From Variovorax boronicumulans (GTDB lineage Bacteria > Pseudomonadota > Gammaproteobacteria > Burkholderiales > Burkholderiaceae_C), in contig NZ_VEDO01000008.1 in NCBI RefSeq assembly GCF_007677875.1, forward strand, positions 186,001 through 250,000: 64,000 nt of DNA. Reading direction: 5' to 3'. The position numbers and the translations under genes are program-made. The notes under the pieces were generated by a model. That model saw only the letters and a program-made list of their open reading frames with translations. It did no database searches and had not been told where the DNA came from. Of the stretch, positions 10,775-20,467 are shown one piece after another; the stretch's first letter is position 1; the number at the start of each line of letters is the position of its first letter.

Positions 10775-11656
10775 ATGGATCGGTTTCAGGAGTTGGCCGC
10801 CTTCGTGGCCGTCGTCGATGCCGGCGGCTTTTCCGCCGCTGCGCGACGCACCGGTGGCTCGCAGTCGGTCGTCAGCAAATCCGTGGGCGCCCTGGAGCAG
10901 CGCCTGGGCGTGCGGCTGCTCCATCGCAGCACGCGCAGCGTCACGTTGACCGACGCCGGGCGCCGTTACTACGAGCGTGCCAAACCCCTCCTCGACGAGA
11001 TGGCGCAGGTGGACGGCGAACTCACGAACAGCACGCTGGAACTGTCCGGGCCCGTCCGGATCGCGGCCCCGTCCACCTTCGGTCGGCTGCATGTCCTTCC
11101 GCTCGTGCCGCGGTTGCTGGCGCTCCATCCAAAGCTGCAGCTGGATCTGCAGCTGGCAGACCATGTGCAGGACCTGCTGACAGAGAACATCGACCTGGCC
11201 ATCCGCATCAGCCCGGTCCACAGCCCCGACGCCGTGGTCCGGCACGTGGCGACCAGCCCCCTGGTGTGCGTCGGATCGCGCCGGTATTTCGAGCAGCATG
11301 GCACGCCCCGCACGCCCGAGGATCTGGTCGGGCACAACTGCATCGTCTTCCACGGCCTCGAGCACTGGACCTTCACCGGCCCACGCGGCCCCATCCACGT
11401 GCGGGTCAGCGGGAACCTGGCATCCAACACCGTCGAAACCGTGTTGTCGGCGGTTCAGGCCGGCATCGGCATCGGCATGTTCCACCGCGCCTCGCTGACC
11501 GGTGCGCTGCGCGATGCCGATGTCCTGACCGTTCTCGAGGCGTTCATCACCGAACACCGGGACGTCAGCCTGGTCTGGCCGAACCGGCGATTCATCCCGG
11601 CACGGGTGCGGCAGGTGACCGCGTTCTTCGCATCGGCATTGGCCGAACGGCTCTGA
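10775..11656 (+). CDS. LysR-family transcriptional regulator
   Basis: A 293-residue regulator. The winged helix-turn-helix lies at residues 1-60 (FVAVVDAGGFSAAARRTGGSQSVVSKSVGALEQRLG), followed by the linker helix and a periplasmic-binding-type effector domain (about 90-290). A strong Shine-Dalgarno (AGGAGAACCC) precedes the ATG. It is divergent from the SDR gene at 9772-10545 and probably regulates it. The closest type is the CrgA/DmlR-like branch of LysR (RFQELAAFVAVVDAGGFSAAA). The effector is unknown. Confidence 0.92.
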   Translation: MDRFQELAAFVAVVDAGGFSAAARRTGGSQSVVSKSVGALEQRLGVRLLHRSTRSVTLTDAGRRYYERAKPLLDEMAQVDGELTNSTLELSGPVRIAAPSTFGRLHVLPLVPRLLALHPKLQLDLQLADHVQDLLTENIDLAIRISPVHSPDAVVRHVATSPLVCVGSRRYFEQHGTPRTPEDLVGHNCIVFHGLEHWTFTGPRGPIHVRVSGNLASNTVETVLSAVQAGIGIGMFHRASLTGALRDADVLTVLEAFITEHRDVSLVWPNRRFIPARVRQVTAFFASALAERL

Positions 11657-11897
11657 TCGGCCATCTGGCGGGCCGGCAGGCCCGTGCGGCCGCGTACGAC
11701 GGCCAGGCGCACGGCGCGCGCCATACGGGCAGCTTGGAACGGCTGCTTTGCAGACGACGGCGGGACCGGCCGAACGGCTCGTGCCCCGACGCGCGGGCGC
11801 ACGACACCGGCTCCGCAGGCGGCCATGACTGACAGGGGCGGAGTCGCGCGTTAAAGTCAGCCGCGCCTCCAAAGCCGCCTCGACGCGATCTCTGACG

Positions 11898-13715
11898 ATG
11901 ACCGTGCCCGCCGCCTTGCCTGCGAACGAAGAACAGCGCCTGCTGCGCCTGCGCGAGCTGGCCGTGCTGGACAGCGCGCCCGAGCCGCTGTTCGACCAGC
12001 TCGCGCGCACCGCCGCCGAGCTCTGTGGCACAGCCGCCGGCCTCGTCTCGCTCGTGGATGCCGAGCGCCAGTGGTTCAAGGCCAACTACGGCCTCGGCAC
12101 GGTGCGCGAGACGCCGCGCGACGTGGCGTTCTGCGCCCACGCACTGCTCGAACCATCGATGATGCAGGTGCCCGACGCGCAGCAGGATGCGCGCTTTGCC
12201 TCCAATCCGCTCGTGACGGAGAACCCGCACATCCGCTTCTACGCCGGCGCGCCGCTGGCGCTGCCGGGCGGCGAGCGCGTGGGGACGCTGTGCGTGATCG
12301 ATTTCGCCGCACGCCAGCTGACGCCCGCGCAGGCGCGCATCCTCGAACAACTGAGCGAGATCGCGGTGCAGGCCCTGCTCATGCGGCGCACGCTGCTCGA
12401 CCGCGCGCTGGCGATCCGCAGCGAATACGAGCAGGCCCTGAGTGCGCGCGAGGATTTCCTGCGGCTCGTGACCGACAACCTGCCGGTGCGCATCGGCTAC
12501 ATCGACCGCGACGGGCTCTACCGCTTCGTCAACCGCGCACAGGCCGAGCGCTTCGGCCTGCCGCCCGAATCCGTCGTCGGCCAGAGCGTGCGGAGCTTAC
12601 TGTGCGGAGCGGTCGATCCGGTGCTCGTCGAGCGGCTCGACGCCGCGCTGCGCGGCACGCCCCAGCGCTTCGAGTTCGACGACCAGCTCGCCGGCGGCCC
12701 GGTGCGCCGCCTGGACGGGCAGCTGATTCCGCACCTGGACGCCGCGGGCGGCGTGCACGGTCTGTTCGCGACCGGTGTGGACATCACCGAACGTGCCGAG
12801 ACCGAACGCGCCCTGCTGCGCCAGACCGCCACGCTGCGGTCGGTGGCCGAACTGATCCCGGCGATCGTCGCGGTGATCGACGCCCAGGGCCACTATCGCT
12901 TCGTCAACGGCGCGTTCGAGCGCTGGCACGGCTGGCAGCGGGCCGACGTGATCGGCCGCAGCGTGCACGAACTGCTGGCCGGGCCCGAATTCGACGCCGT
13001 GCGGCCCTGGATCGCCCGCGCGCTGGGCGGCGAGGAGGTCAGCTTCGAACTGCACTTCCCCGGCCGCTCCCATGGCCAGCACCTGGCGGCCAACTTCATC
13101 CCGCTGCGGCTGGACGACGGCACGCTGGACGGATTCGTGGCCGTGGGCCAGGACATCACGCAGCACCGCCAGGAAGCGCAGCGCCTGCTTGGGTTGGCCC
13201 AGCGCGATGCGCTCACCGGGCTGCTCAACCGCACCGGCCTGCAGGACTGGCTGCGTCTGCACCAGTCGCATGGCGACCCCACCCAGATCGCGCTGCTGTG
13301 CATCGACCTGGACCGCTTCAAGCCGGTCAACGACCAGCACGGCCACCCGGTCGGCGATGCGTTGCTGCAGGCCTTCGCGCAGCGGCTGCGCCACATCGTG
13401 CGGCCCACCGATGCGGTGGTGCGCATGGGCGGCGACGAGTTCGCCGTGGTGCTGGCCGGCGTGCGCGACGCCGCGGCGCTGCAGACCGTGGCCGACAAGG
13501 TGCTGCGCGCCTCGCACGAGCCCTTCGACGTCGGCACGCTGCGCCTGCAGATCGGCGCCAGCGTGGGCACCGCGCTGGGTCTGGATCCGCGGGCGGGCTG
13601 GGACGAACTGCTGGCCCGCGCCGACGCCATGCTCTACAGCGCCAAGAGCGCGGGCCGCGGCCGCGCCGCCATGGCCCAGCCGCGCACCCTGCACGGGACT
13701 CAGCGCGCGCCGTAA
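11898..13715 (+). CDS. GAF-PAS-PAS-GGDEF diguanylate cyclase
   Basis: A 605-residue cytoplasmic signalling protein that should make cyclic di-GMP. The order is: N-terminal GAF (about 20-170), first PAS (about 190-305, ending TGVDITERAE), second PAS (about 312-425, ending VGQDITQHRQE) and GGDEF (about 435-595). The GGDEF active site is intact (RMGGDEFAVVLAG). An RxxD inhibitory site (RPTD) sits five residues before it, so product inhibition is likely. There is no EAL or HD-GYP domain and no membrane segment. It overlaps the convergent GntR gene by 16 bases at the 3' end. Confidence 0.93.
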   Translation: MTVPAALPANEEQRLLRLRELAVLDSAPEPLFDQLARTAAELCGTAAGLVSLVDAERQWFKANYGLGTVRETPRDVAFCAHALLEPSMMQVPDAQQDARFASNPLVTENPHIRFYAGAPLALPGGERVGTLCVIDFAARQLTPAQARILEQLSEIAVQALLMRRTLLDRALAIRSEYEQALSAREDFLRLVTDNLPVRIGYIDRDGLYRFVNRAQAERFGLPPESVVGQSVRSLLCGAVDPVLVERLDAALRGTPQRFEFDDQLAGGPVRRLDGQLIPHLDAAGGVHGLFATGVDITERAETERALLRQTATLRSVAELIPAIVAVIDAQGHYRFVNGAFERWHGWQRADVIGRSVHELLAGPEFDAVRPWIARALGGEEVSFELHFPGRSHGQHLAANFIPLRLDDGTLDGFVAVGQDITQHRQEAQRLLGLAQRDALTGLLNRTGLQDWLRLHQSHGDPTQIALLCIDLDRFKPVNDQHGHPVGDALLQAFAQRLRHIVRPTDAVVRMGGDEFAVVLAGVRDAAALQTVADKVLRASHEPFDVGTLRLQIGASVGTALGLDPRAGWDELLARADAMLYSAKSAGRGRAAMAQPRTLHGTQRAP

Positions 13716-14428
13716 CCGCCCTGGCGCGCCAGGTGCACCTGGTGCAGCGTGATCTTGCGCACCTCGGCCTGGCTGGTCTCGATGTGGGCGCGCATCAGCA
13801 TCGCGGCCTGGTCGCCGCGCTTGCGCTGCACGGCCTTGAGGATCTTGGCGTGCTCGTCGTAGGTGGCGTCGATCCGCAGCTGCTGCGTGAAGTCGAGCCG
13901 CCGGATGATGCGGATGCGCTCGGTCACGTCGCGGTGCACGCGCGCCATCTCGGCGTTGCCGGCCGCCGCCACGATCTGGCAGTGGAACTCCTCGTCCCAC
14001 TGCGAAACCTGGGCCATGTCACCGCTGCGTTCGGCCGGTGGCACCAGCCAGATCGCGGCCAGCGCATCGATGAGCGCATGGTCCACGCGCACGGCGTCCT
14101 CGCAGAGCCGGTGGATGGCCGTGGTCTCCAGCACCATGCGCAGGTCGTAGAGCTGCTCGAACTGGTCGAAATCGAACGGCAGCACGCGCCATCCTGCCCG
14201 GAACAGCACCTCGACGAAGCCCTCCTGCTGCAGCCGGAACAGCGCCTGGCGCACCGGCGTGCGCGAGACGCCCAGGCGCTCGCTGATCTCGTTCTCGGTG
14301 AAACGGTCGCCCGGCACGAGCTGGAATTCGGCGACATCGCGCTTGAGCTGTTCGTACACCTCGTCGGCGCGCGAGCGGAAGGCGGAGGCCTGCACGGCCG
14401 GCGGCTTCTTGGAGACGGTAGGAGGCAC
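13700..14428 (-). CDS. GntR-family regulator (FCD type), last gene of the urea-oligomer island
   Basis: A 242-residue regulator: an N-terminal winged HTH of the GntR family (about 22-85; ENEISERLGVSRTPVRQALFRLQQEG) and an all-helical FCD effector domain (about 95-225) with the usual Asp/His-rich metal/ligand site (DEEFHCQIVAAAG). The start codon is GTG. It lies 38 bases after the TrtA-like hydrolase gene in the same orientation, so it may be cotranscribed with and feed back on the upstream catabolic genes. The target sites and ligand are not evident. Confidence 0.9.
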   Translation of the reverse strand: MPPTVSKKPPAVQASAFRSRADEVYEQLKRDVAEFQLVPGDRFTENEISERLGVSRTPVRQALFRLQQEGFVEVLFRAGWRVLPFDFDQFEQLYDLRMVLETTAIHRLCEDAVRVDHALIDALAAIWLVPPAERSGDMAQVSQWDEEFHCQIVAAAGNAEMARVHRDVTERIRIIRRLDFTQQLRIDATYDEHAKILKAVQRKRGDQAAMLMRAHIETSQAEVRKITLHQVHLARQGGYGAR

Positions 14429-14466
14429 GGAGCGCGTGGGGCGTGGAGTTGGAAAGGGTCGCTACC

Positions 14467-15162
14467 TTACTCCGAATGCAGGGCCGCGAGCAGCTGCGCG
14501 CTGGTGGCCGTCCAGCCGACGATGCCACCCTGGGCGCGGATCATGTCCAGGGCGGCCGCCTTGAATTGCGGGAAGTAGCTCTCGGTGCAGTCCTCCAGCA
14601 CCAGGCACTCGTAGCCGCGGTCGTTGGCCTCGCGCATGCTGGTCTGCACGCAGACTTCGGTGGTCACGCCCATGAAGACCAGCGAACGGATGCCCGCCTG
14701 CTGCAGCAGGTTCTGCACCGGTGTGCCGTGGAACATGCCCTTGCCGGGCTTGTCGACCACGATCTCGCCGGGCAGCGGCGCCAGCGCGGCGATGATCTCC
14801 ACGCCCGGCTCGCCGCTCACCAGCACGCGGCCCATGGGGCCCACGTCGCCGATGCGGAGGTGGGGGTTGCCGCGCAGGCGCTTGGCGGGCGGGCAGTCGC
14901 GCAGGTCGGGGCGGTGCGCCTCGCGCGTGTGCAGCACCAGCCCGCCGGCCGCGCGCCAGGCCTGCAGCGTGCGCCGGCAGGCCGGCACGATGGCCTCGAG
15001 CAGCGACACGTCGTTGCCCAGGCTCGCGCCGAAGCCGCCCGGCTCGATGAAGTCGCGCTGCATGTCGATGATGACCAGGGCCGTGGTCGCCAGGTCGAAC
15101 GGGAAGTCGAAGGGCCGGGCCTGCACGGCCAGGCTACGGATCTCGCGGACGTCGCTTTGCAT
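14467..15162 (-). CDS. Isochorismatase-like cysteine hydrolase, candidate triuret hydrolase
   Basis: A 231-residue member of the isochorismatase-like cysteine hydrolase family. The triad is visible: Asp33 (VIIDMQRDF), the Lys of VDKPGKG, and Cys171 ([11 protein letters not shown]). It is paralogous to the biuret hydrolase gene at 16730-17419, sharing [12 protein letters not shown] and PLPGEIV-DKPGKG blocks, but differs in substrate-pocket residues. Known pairs of this kind are triuret hydrolase (TrtA) and BiuH. With BiuH, AtzE/G/H and AtzF in the same gene run, triuret is the most attractive substrate. That is inference; a second ureide or amide substrate is possible. Its start overlaps the ATPase stop by one base. 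Confidence 0.8.
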   Translation of the reverse strand: MQSDVREIRSLAVQARPFDFPFDLATTALVIIDMQRDFIEPGGFGASLGNDVSLLEAIVPACRRTLQAWRAAGGLVLHTREAHRPDLRDCPPAKRLRGNPHLRIGDVGPMGRVLVSGEPGVEIIAALAPLPGEIVVDKPGKGMFHGTPVQNLLQQAGIRSLVFMGVTTEVCVQTSMREANDRGYECLVLEDCTESYFPQFKAAALDMIRAQGGIVGWTATSAQLLAALHSE

Positions 15163-16733
15163 CAGTGACCTCCTCCCATGTGGGCGCCGAGCACGTGGCG
15201 CTTCGCGTCGGCGGCGGATGTCTCGTAGACGATGCGGCCCTCGCTCATGACCACGATGCGGTCCGACAGCTCCAGCAGCTCGTCCAGGTCCTCGCTGACC
15301 AGCAGCACCGCACCGCCCTTGCCCGCCACCTGCACGATGCGGCCGTGGATCTCGCGCACGGCCGCGAAGTCCAGGCCGAACACGGGATTCGCGGCGATCA
15401 GCACGTTGATGTCGCCAGCCAGCTCGCGCGCCAGCACGGCGCGCTGCACGTTGCCGCCCGACAGGCTCTTGATCGGCGCGCCCTCCCCTTGGGTCTTCAC
15501 GCCGTACTCCTGGATCCAGGCGCGCGCGCGGCTCTTCCACTGGCCAAAGCGCAGCCAGCCAGCGGACGACAGCGGCGGCGCGTCGTAGTCGCGCAGCGCC
15601 ATGTTCTCGGCCACCGAGAGATCGCCCACGCAGGCATTGCGCAGCGGCTCCTCGGGCAGGCTGCGCAGCTTGAGCCGTGTGTTCTCGCTGCGGCGCGCGG
15701 CGTAGGGCTCGCCCATCACGGTGACGCTGCCGGCATGGCGCGGGCGCTGGCCGACCAGGGCCTCGACGAGTTCGCGCTGGCCGTTGCCCGAGACGCCGGC
15801 CACGCCCAGGATCTCGCCGCTCCGTACCGCCAGGTCGATGCCGTGGACGGCCAGGGTGCCGCGGTCGCCCATGGCGCTCAGGCCCTGCACCTGGAGTGCC
15901 ACGCGCGCATCGGCCGGGACGGGGCCGCGCGGCGCGCCGGTGTCGGCTTCGGCGTGCAGCGCCTCGGCCGGTGTCGCCGCCTCGCCCATCATCGCGGCGG
16001 CGAGCCGGGCCGGGTCGGTGTCGGCCACGCGGCAGTGGTGGACGGCATTGCCCCGGCGCAGCACGGTCACGGCATCGGTGTAGGCCATGACCTCGCGGAA
16101 CTTGTGCGTGATGATGAGCACCGTGCACTGGCCGCTCTGCGCGAACGCGCGCACATGGCCCAGCACCTCATCGGCCTCCTGCGGGGTCAGCACCGAGGTC
16201 GGCTCGTCCAGGATCAGGAGGCGCGGCTTGAGGTACAGCTGCTTGAGCAGTTCGAGCTTCTGTTTTTCGCCGGCCGCAAGTTCGGCCGGGCGCGCGTCCA
16301 GGTCCAACCGGAACGGCGTGGTGGCCAGGAAGGCGTCGAGTTCGGCGCGCTTGGCCTTCCAGTCGATCACGGCCGGCGTGTCGCCGCCGGCCAGCAGCAG
16401 GTTCTCGGCCACGGTCATGCTGGGCGCCAGCGTGAAGTGCTGGTAGACCATGCCGATGCCCAGGGCCCGCGCCACGATGGGGTTGGCGATGTCGCGCTCG
16501 CGGCCGTCGATGAGGATGGAACCTTCTTCGGCCTGCTGGAAGCCGGCCACGCACTTGACCAGCGTGCTCTTGCCCGCGCCGTTCTCGCCCAGCAGCGCAT
16601 GCACGCTGCCGGCGTCCACGCGCATGCTCACGTGGTCCATGGCCGTGAACGCGCCGAAGCGCTTGGTCAGCTGGTAGGTCTCCAGCGCCAGCGCGCCCGT
16701 GCCCGGGGGCGGCGTCTGGACCGGGGCGATCAT
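15162..16733 (-). CDS. ABC importer ATPase, BMP/nucleoside type (two NBDs)
   Basis: A 523-residue duplicated ATPase of the RbsA/YufO type. The first cassette has Walker [10 protein letters not shown] (about 52-60), and Walker [12 protein letters not shown]. The second half (about 275-520) has the degenerate Walker [11 protein letters not shown] and signature [14 protein letters not shown]. In the first cassette the signature motif is unusual ([15 protein letters not shown] instead of LSGGQ-like), which is common in this subfamily. It powers the permeases at 18431-20451. Its gene is separated from them by two catabolic genes, an unusual interleaving that supports a common substrate. Confidence 0.93.
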   Translation of the reverse strand: MIAPVQTPPPGTGALALETYQLTKRFGAFTAMDHVSMRVDAGSVHALLGENGAGKSTLVKCVAGFQQAEEGSILIDGRERDIANPIVARALGIGMVYQHFTLAPSMTVAENLLLAGGDTPAVIDWKAKRAELDAFLATTPFRLDLDARPAELAAGEKQKLELLKQLYLKPRLLILDEPTSVLTPQEADEVLGHVRAFAQSGQCTVLIITHKFREVMAYTDAVTVLRRGNAVHHCRVADTDPARLAAAMMGEAATPAEALHAEADTGAPRGPVPADARVALQVQGLSAMGDRGTLAVHGIDLAVRSGEILGVAGVSGNGQRELVEALVGQRPRHAGSVTVMGEPYAARRSENTRLKLRSLPEEPLRNACVGDLSVAENMALRDYDAPPLSSAGWLRFGQWKSRARAWIQEYGVKTQGEGAPIKSLSGGNVQRAVLARELAGDINVLIAANPVFGLDFAAVREIHGRIVQVAGKGGAVLLVSEDLDELLELSDRIVVMSEGRIVYETSAADAKRHVLGAHMGGGH

Positions 16734-17419
16734 GGCAAGGCCTCGATGAGCGCGGCCGAGGTCGCGTGCGCGCCGAACACCCCGCCCTGCATGGTCACCA
16801 TGTTCAGTGCGGCCTGGTGGTTGGCCGGATCGGTGGCCGCCGTGCAGTCCGACAGCAGCAGGCACTCGAAGCCGCGGTCGTTCGCGTCGCGCATGGTGGT
16901 GTGCACGCACACGTCGGTCGTGATGCCGGCCAGGATCAGGTTGACGATGCCGCGCGAGCGCAGCACCAGTTCCAGGTCGGTCGCGTAGAAGGAGCCCTTG
17001 CCCGGCTTGTCGATGACGATCTCGCCCGGCAGCGGCGCGAGTTCGGGAATGATCTCCCACCCCGGCTCGCCGCGCACGAGGATGCGGCCGCAGGGCCCGG
17101 CGTCGCCGATGCCCAGGCCGTCCCGGCCGATCTGGCGCGAGCGCCAGCGCTTGTTGGCCGGCAGGTCCGACAGGTCGGGCCGGTGGCCTTCGCGCGTGTG
17201 GATGACGGTGTAGCCCAGCGGGCGCATGACCTCGAACAGCCGTTGGATCGGCGCGGTCGGCGCCTGCGTGAGCGACAGGTCGTAGCCCATCACGTCCACA
17301 TAGCCGCCCTGGCCGCAGAAGTCGGTCTGCATGTCGATCACGATGAGGGCCGTGTTGTCGGGCCGCAGGCTGGCATCGAAGGGCCAGGCGTAGGGGTTGG
17401 CTTGGACCTGGCGTGTCAT
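16730..17419 (-). CDS. biuH: Biuret amidohydrolase
   Basis: A 229-residue cysteine hydrolase that converts biuret to allophanate and ammonia. The Asp29-Lys138-Cys171 triad is intact ([24 protein letters not shown]). From memory of the Rhizobium BiuH sequence, long blocks agree closely: [26 protein letters not shown]-like, [16 protein letters not shown] and [10 protein letters not shown]. The start at 17419 overlaps the formamidase-like gene stop (ATGA) and its own end overlaps the ATPase start. The product allophanate would be used by AtzF encoded upstream. RutB-type ureidoacrylate hydrolase is the main alternative, but the [16 protein letters not shown] block favours BiuH. Confidence 0.88.
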   Translation of the reverse strand: MTRQVQANPYAWPFDASLRPDNTALIVIDMQTDFCGQGGYVDVMGYDLSLTQAPTAPIQRLFEVMRPLGYTVIHTREGHRPDLSDLPANKRWRSRQIGRDGLGIGDAGPCGRILVRGEPGWEIIPELAPLPGEIVIDKPGKGSFYATDLELVLRSRGIVNLILAGITTDVCVHTTMRDANDRGFECLLLSDCTAATDPANHQAALNMVTMQGGVFGAHATSAALIEALP

Positions 17420-18417
17420 CGCGTGCCTCCCGCATAGCGGCGCGTCGGCGGCGCGAAACCGCAGGACGTACCGTCGGTCACCTCCACCGTGTCGGTCCAC
17501 GGCAGGCGGTAGCGCCCGGCCACCATGTCCTGCATGAAGGTGTACGGGCAATCCTGCGCACCGCCCTGTACAGCCACATAGCCCCTGTGCCAGAGCTGGT
17601 AGGGGTTGTTCTCCACGCCCCAGCCCGCGCGCGCCTCGCGCACGAGGTCGGGCCGTAGTTCGGCCGTGACGATCTCGTCCGGGCGGCCACCGCCTTCGAC
17701 CATGACCGTGCCGTCGAAGCTGCAGAACATGCCCTCGCCCATGGAGTCGAAGCTGCCGTCGCTGCCGCACATACAGACGCTGGCGGTGTAGGCCAGGTTC
17801 TGGAAGGCGTTGCTCTGGTTGGTGATGCGCCAGGCATGGCGGATCGGCGCGGTGTAGCCGGCAGTGCGCAGGATCACCTCGGCGCCCTTGTACGCGGCCT
17901 CGCGCGCCATCTCGGGGAACATGCCGTCGTGGCAGATGATGAGCGAGAGCTTCACGCCGTTGGGCCCCTCGCAAACCGGCACGCCCAGGTTGCCCGGCTC
18001 CCAGGGCTCCACCGGCACCCAGGGGTGCAGCTTGCGGTAGTAAAGGCGGATGGCGCCCTGGTCGTCGATGACGATGCCACTGTTGTACGGATTGCCGCCC
18101 GGATTGGCCTCCATGATGGAGAAGCAGCCCCAGATGCGGTGCTCCACGCAGGCGGCCTGGAACGCCGCCACCTCGGGCCCGTCCAGCGTGCACATGATGA
18201 CGGGGTTGGTGTCCATGGACAGGCCGTGCAGCGCGTACTCGGGGAACACCACGAGGTCCATGGTCGCCATGTTGCGGCGCGCCTTGCCCACCAGTGCGCA
18301 GATACGCCGCGTCTGCGCCGCCAGGTCGTCGGGCGTCACGACCACGGGCAGCTGCAGCTGCACCAGGCCCAGCACCACGCCGGCCCTGGACTTGTTCAAT
18401 CCACCCAGACCACTCAT
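17416..18417 (-). CDS. Nitrilase-superfamily amidase, formamidase-like
   Basis: A 333-residue carbon-nitrogen hydrolase with the Glu-Lys-Cys triad in FPEYALHG (Glu), YYRKLHPW (Lys) and Cys162 (IICHDGM). Length, the FSIMEANP segment, the [15 protein letters not shown] block and the WGVENN-Y-L-HRGYVA block match the formamidase AmiF (formamide to formate and ammonia), rather than the larger aliphatic amidase AmiE. Its job in this island is inferred: it could release ammonia from a short amide imported by the same transporter. It is coupled to biuH by a 4-base overlap. Confidence 0.85.
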   Translation of the reverse strand: MSGLGGLNKSRAGVVLGLVQLQLPVVVTPDDLAAQTRRICALVGKARRNMATMDLVVFPEYALHGLSMDTNPVIMCTLDGPEVAAFQAACVEHRIWGCFSIMEANPGGNPYNSGIVIDDQGAIRLYYRKLHPWVPVEPWEPGNLGVPVCEGPNGVKLSLIICHDGMFPEMAREAAYKGAEVILRTAGYTAPIRHAWRITNQSNAFQNLAYTASVCMCGSDGSFDSMGEGMFCSFDGTVMVEGGGRPDEIVTAELRPDLVREARAGWGVENNPYQLWHRGYVAVQGGAQDCPYTFMQDMVAGRYRLPWTDTVEVTDGTSCGFAPPTRRYAGGTR

Positions 18418-18430
18418 CGCTTCATTCCTC

Positions 18431-19351
18431 TCATCGCGCAGACGACAGTTCGCCCGGGCTGCCCACGGCCACGCTGCCGGGCTTGCAGGTGATCACGAGG
18501 ATCAGCAGCGTCAGCACGTAGGGCACGGTGTTGAACAGGTGGTAGCCCCAGCTCACGCCGATGGACTGCATGGCCGGGCCGATGGCGCCGGCTCCGCCGA
18601 ACAGCAACGCCGCGCCCACGCAGCGCAGCGGGCTCCAGCGCGCGAAGATCACGAGCGCCACGGCGATCAGGCCCTGACCGCTGGAGATGCCCTCGTTCCA
18701 GCTGCCCGGGTAGAACAGCGTCAGCGAGGCACCACCCAGGCCGGCGATGGCACCACCCGCGGCCGTGGCCGCGATGCGGATGCCGTTGACCGAGTAACCC
18801 AGGGCCTTGGTGGCCATGGCCGAGTCGCCGGCCAGCCGCACCAGCAGGCCCCAGCGCGTGCGGCCGAAGGCCCACCACAAGACCACCGCCAGCACGATGC
18901 CCACGGGCAGCAGCGCGTTGATCTGCAGCGCCGCCTGCACCACGGGCGAATCGCTCCATCCCCCCAGCGGGATGGCCGGCAACTGCGGCGCCTGCGGCTG
19001 GATCAGCGGCTTGCCCAGGTAGAACGCCAGGCCCGTGCCGAGCAGCATCAGCGCGATGCCCGTGGCCACGTCGTTGACGCCCGTGAGCGAGCACAGCACG
19101 CCGTGCAGCATGGCCAGCAATGCGCCGACCACCGCGCCGACGAGCACGCCGATCCACGGCGAGCCGCTCCCGTACGCGCCACCGAAGGCCGCCATGGCCG
19201 ACAGCACCAGCACACCCTCCAGCCCGAGGTTGATGCGGCCGGCCTTCTCGGTCAGGCACTCGCCCAGGCTCACGAACAGAAAGGGCACGCCCACGCGCAG
19301 CGCGCCGCCGACGATGGCGGCGAACAGGGCAAGCCATTGGTCGGGCGTCAT
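18431..19351 (-). CDS. ABC transporter permease, BMP/nucleoside type (second subunit)
   Basis: A 306-residue inner-membrane permease with about eight to nine hydrophobic segments. The conserved BPD_transp_2 signatures are visible: [15 protein letters not shown] near the N-terminus, and [15 protein letters not shown]. It corresponds to the smaller permease (YufQ-like) of purine-nucleoside and related importers. Its start overlaps the stop of the larger permease, so the two are made together. The low-specificity name reflects the permease; the substrate is suggested only by neighbouring hydrolases. Confidence 0.92.
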   Translation of the reverse strand: MTPDQWLALFAAIVGGALRVGVPFLFVSLGECLTEKAGRINLGLEGVLVLSAMAAFGGAYGSGSPWIGVLVGAVVGALLAMLHGVLCSLTGVNDVATGIALMLLGTGLAFYLGKPLIQPQAPQLPAIPLGGWSDSPVVQAALQINALLPVGIVLAVVLWWAFGRTRWGLLVRLAGDSAMATKALGYSVNGIRIAATAAGGAIAGLGGASLTLFYPGSWNEGISSGQGLIAVALVIFARWSPLRCVGAALLFGGAGAIGPAMQSIGVSWGYHLFNTVPYVLTLLILVITCKPGSVAVGSPGELSSAR

Positions 19352-20451
19352 GCGAGCGCTCCTTGCAAATTCCCCGGCGCCGGCCGGTCCCCGAGTTCCT
19401 CGTAGGGCCGCGCGAACAGCTTGCCCAGAACCACCTTGCCATCGACATGGCGCAGCGCCTCGCTGGCCAGGATCAGCACGAAGGCGATGCCCTGCAGCAC
19501 CAGCACCGAGGCATCGGGCAGGCCCACGCGGCGCTGCAGCAGGCTGCCGGCGGCGCCAAAGCCGCCGAACAAAATGGCCACCGGGATGATCGCCAGCGGG
19601 TTGTGCCGTGCCATGAAGGCGACCAGGATGCCGGCGTAGCCGTAGCCCGCAATGAGCGATGCGTTGGCGTTGGTGTGCACGGCCGCCACCTCCACCGCAC
19701 CGGCCAGGCCGGCGCAGGCACCGCCCAGCGCGCAGGCACCGAGGATGAGCCTGGACGCCGGCAGGCCGACCAGCTGCGCCGTGCGCGGGTTGCCGCCCAC
19801 CACGCGCACCGAGAAGCCCGAGGCCGTGCTGCGCAGCCAAATCCACAGGCCCAGGCAGGCGAGCACGCCGATGGCCAGGCCCCAGTGCACGTCCGAACCC
19901 ATCATGCCGCTGATGCGCAGGCCCTCGTCCAGCGGCAGCGTGGACGGCTTGTTCAGGCTGGCCGGGTCGCGCAGCGGGCCTTCCACGAGGTGCTTGAACA
20001 GGCCGATGGCCACATAGGCCAGCAGCAGGCTGCTGATGGTCTCGTTGATGCCGCGCACCTGGCGCAACCAGCCGGCCAGTGCGATCCACAGCGCGCCGAG
20101 CACTGCACCGGCCGCGCAGACCAGCGCCGTGCCGATGGCATTGGCAGGCAGCGGCACCAGGTAAGGCAACGCAGCGCAGCCCAGCCCGCCCATCACGAGA
20201 GCTCCCTCGCCGCCGATCACCACCAGGCCGGCGCGTGCCGGGATGGCCACGCACAGCGCCGTGAGCATCAGCGGCGCGGCGCGCTGCAGCGTGTTCTGCC
20301 AGCTGAACCAGTCGCCGAAGGCGCCCTTGAACAGCAGCGTCCAGACCTCCACCGGATCGACCCCGGCGAAGGCGACGAACAGGCCGAACAGCAGCAGCGC
20401 CGCGGCGATGGCGGCCACCGGCAGGCCGATGTCCTTGGCGAGGGAGTTCAT
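19348..20451 (-). CDS. ABC transporter permease, BMP/nucleoside type (first subunit)
   Basis: A 367-residue inner-membrane permease, the larger partner (YufP-like). Family signatures are RAGLVVIGGEGALVMGGL, RGINETISSLLLAY and IAGYGYAGILVAFMARHNP. I chose the ATG at 20451, which puts the first membrane segment at residues 10-30; an upstream in-frame start adds a polar stretch overlapping no homology. It follows the binding-protein gene by 16 bases and is coupled to the second permease. Confidence 0.92.
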   Translation of the reverse strand: MNSLAKDIGLPVAAIAAALLLFGLFVAFAGVDPVEVWTLLFKGAFGDWFSWQNTLQRAAPLMLTALCVAIPARAGLVVIGGEGALVMGGLGCAALPYLVPLPANAIGTALVCAAGAVLGALWIALAGWLRQVRGINETISSLLLAYVAIGLFKHLVEGPLRDPASLNKPSTLPLDEGLRISGMMGSDVHWGLAIGVLACLGLWIWLRSTASGFSVRVVGGNPRTAQLVGLPASRLILGACALGGACAGLAGAVEVAAVHTNANASLIAGYGYAGILVAFMARHNPLAIIPVAILFGGFGAAGSLLQRRVGLPDASVLVLQGIAFVLILASEALRHVDGKVVLGKLFARPYEELGDRPAPGNLQGALA

Positions 20452-20467
20452 GCCGGGCTCCGCGGGA

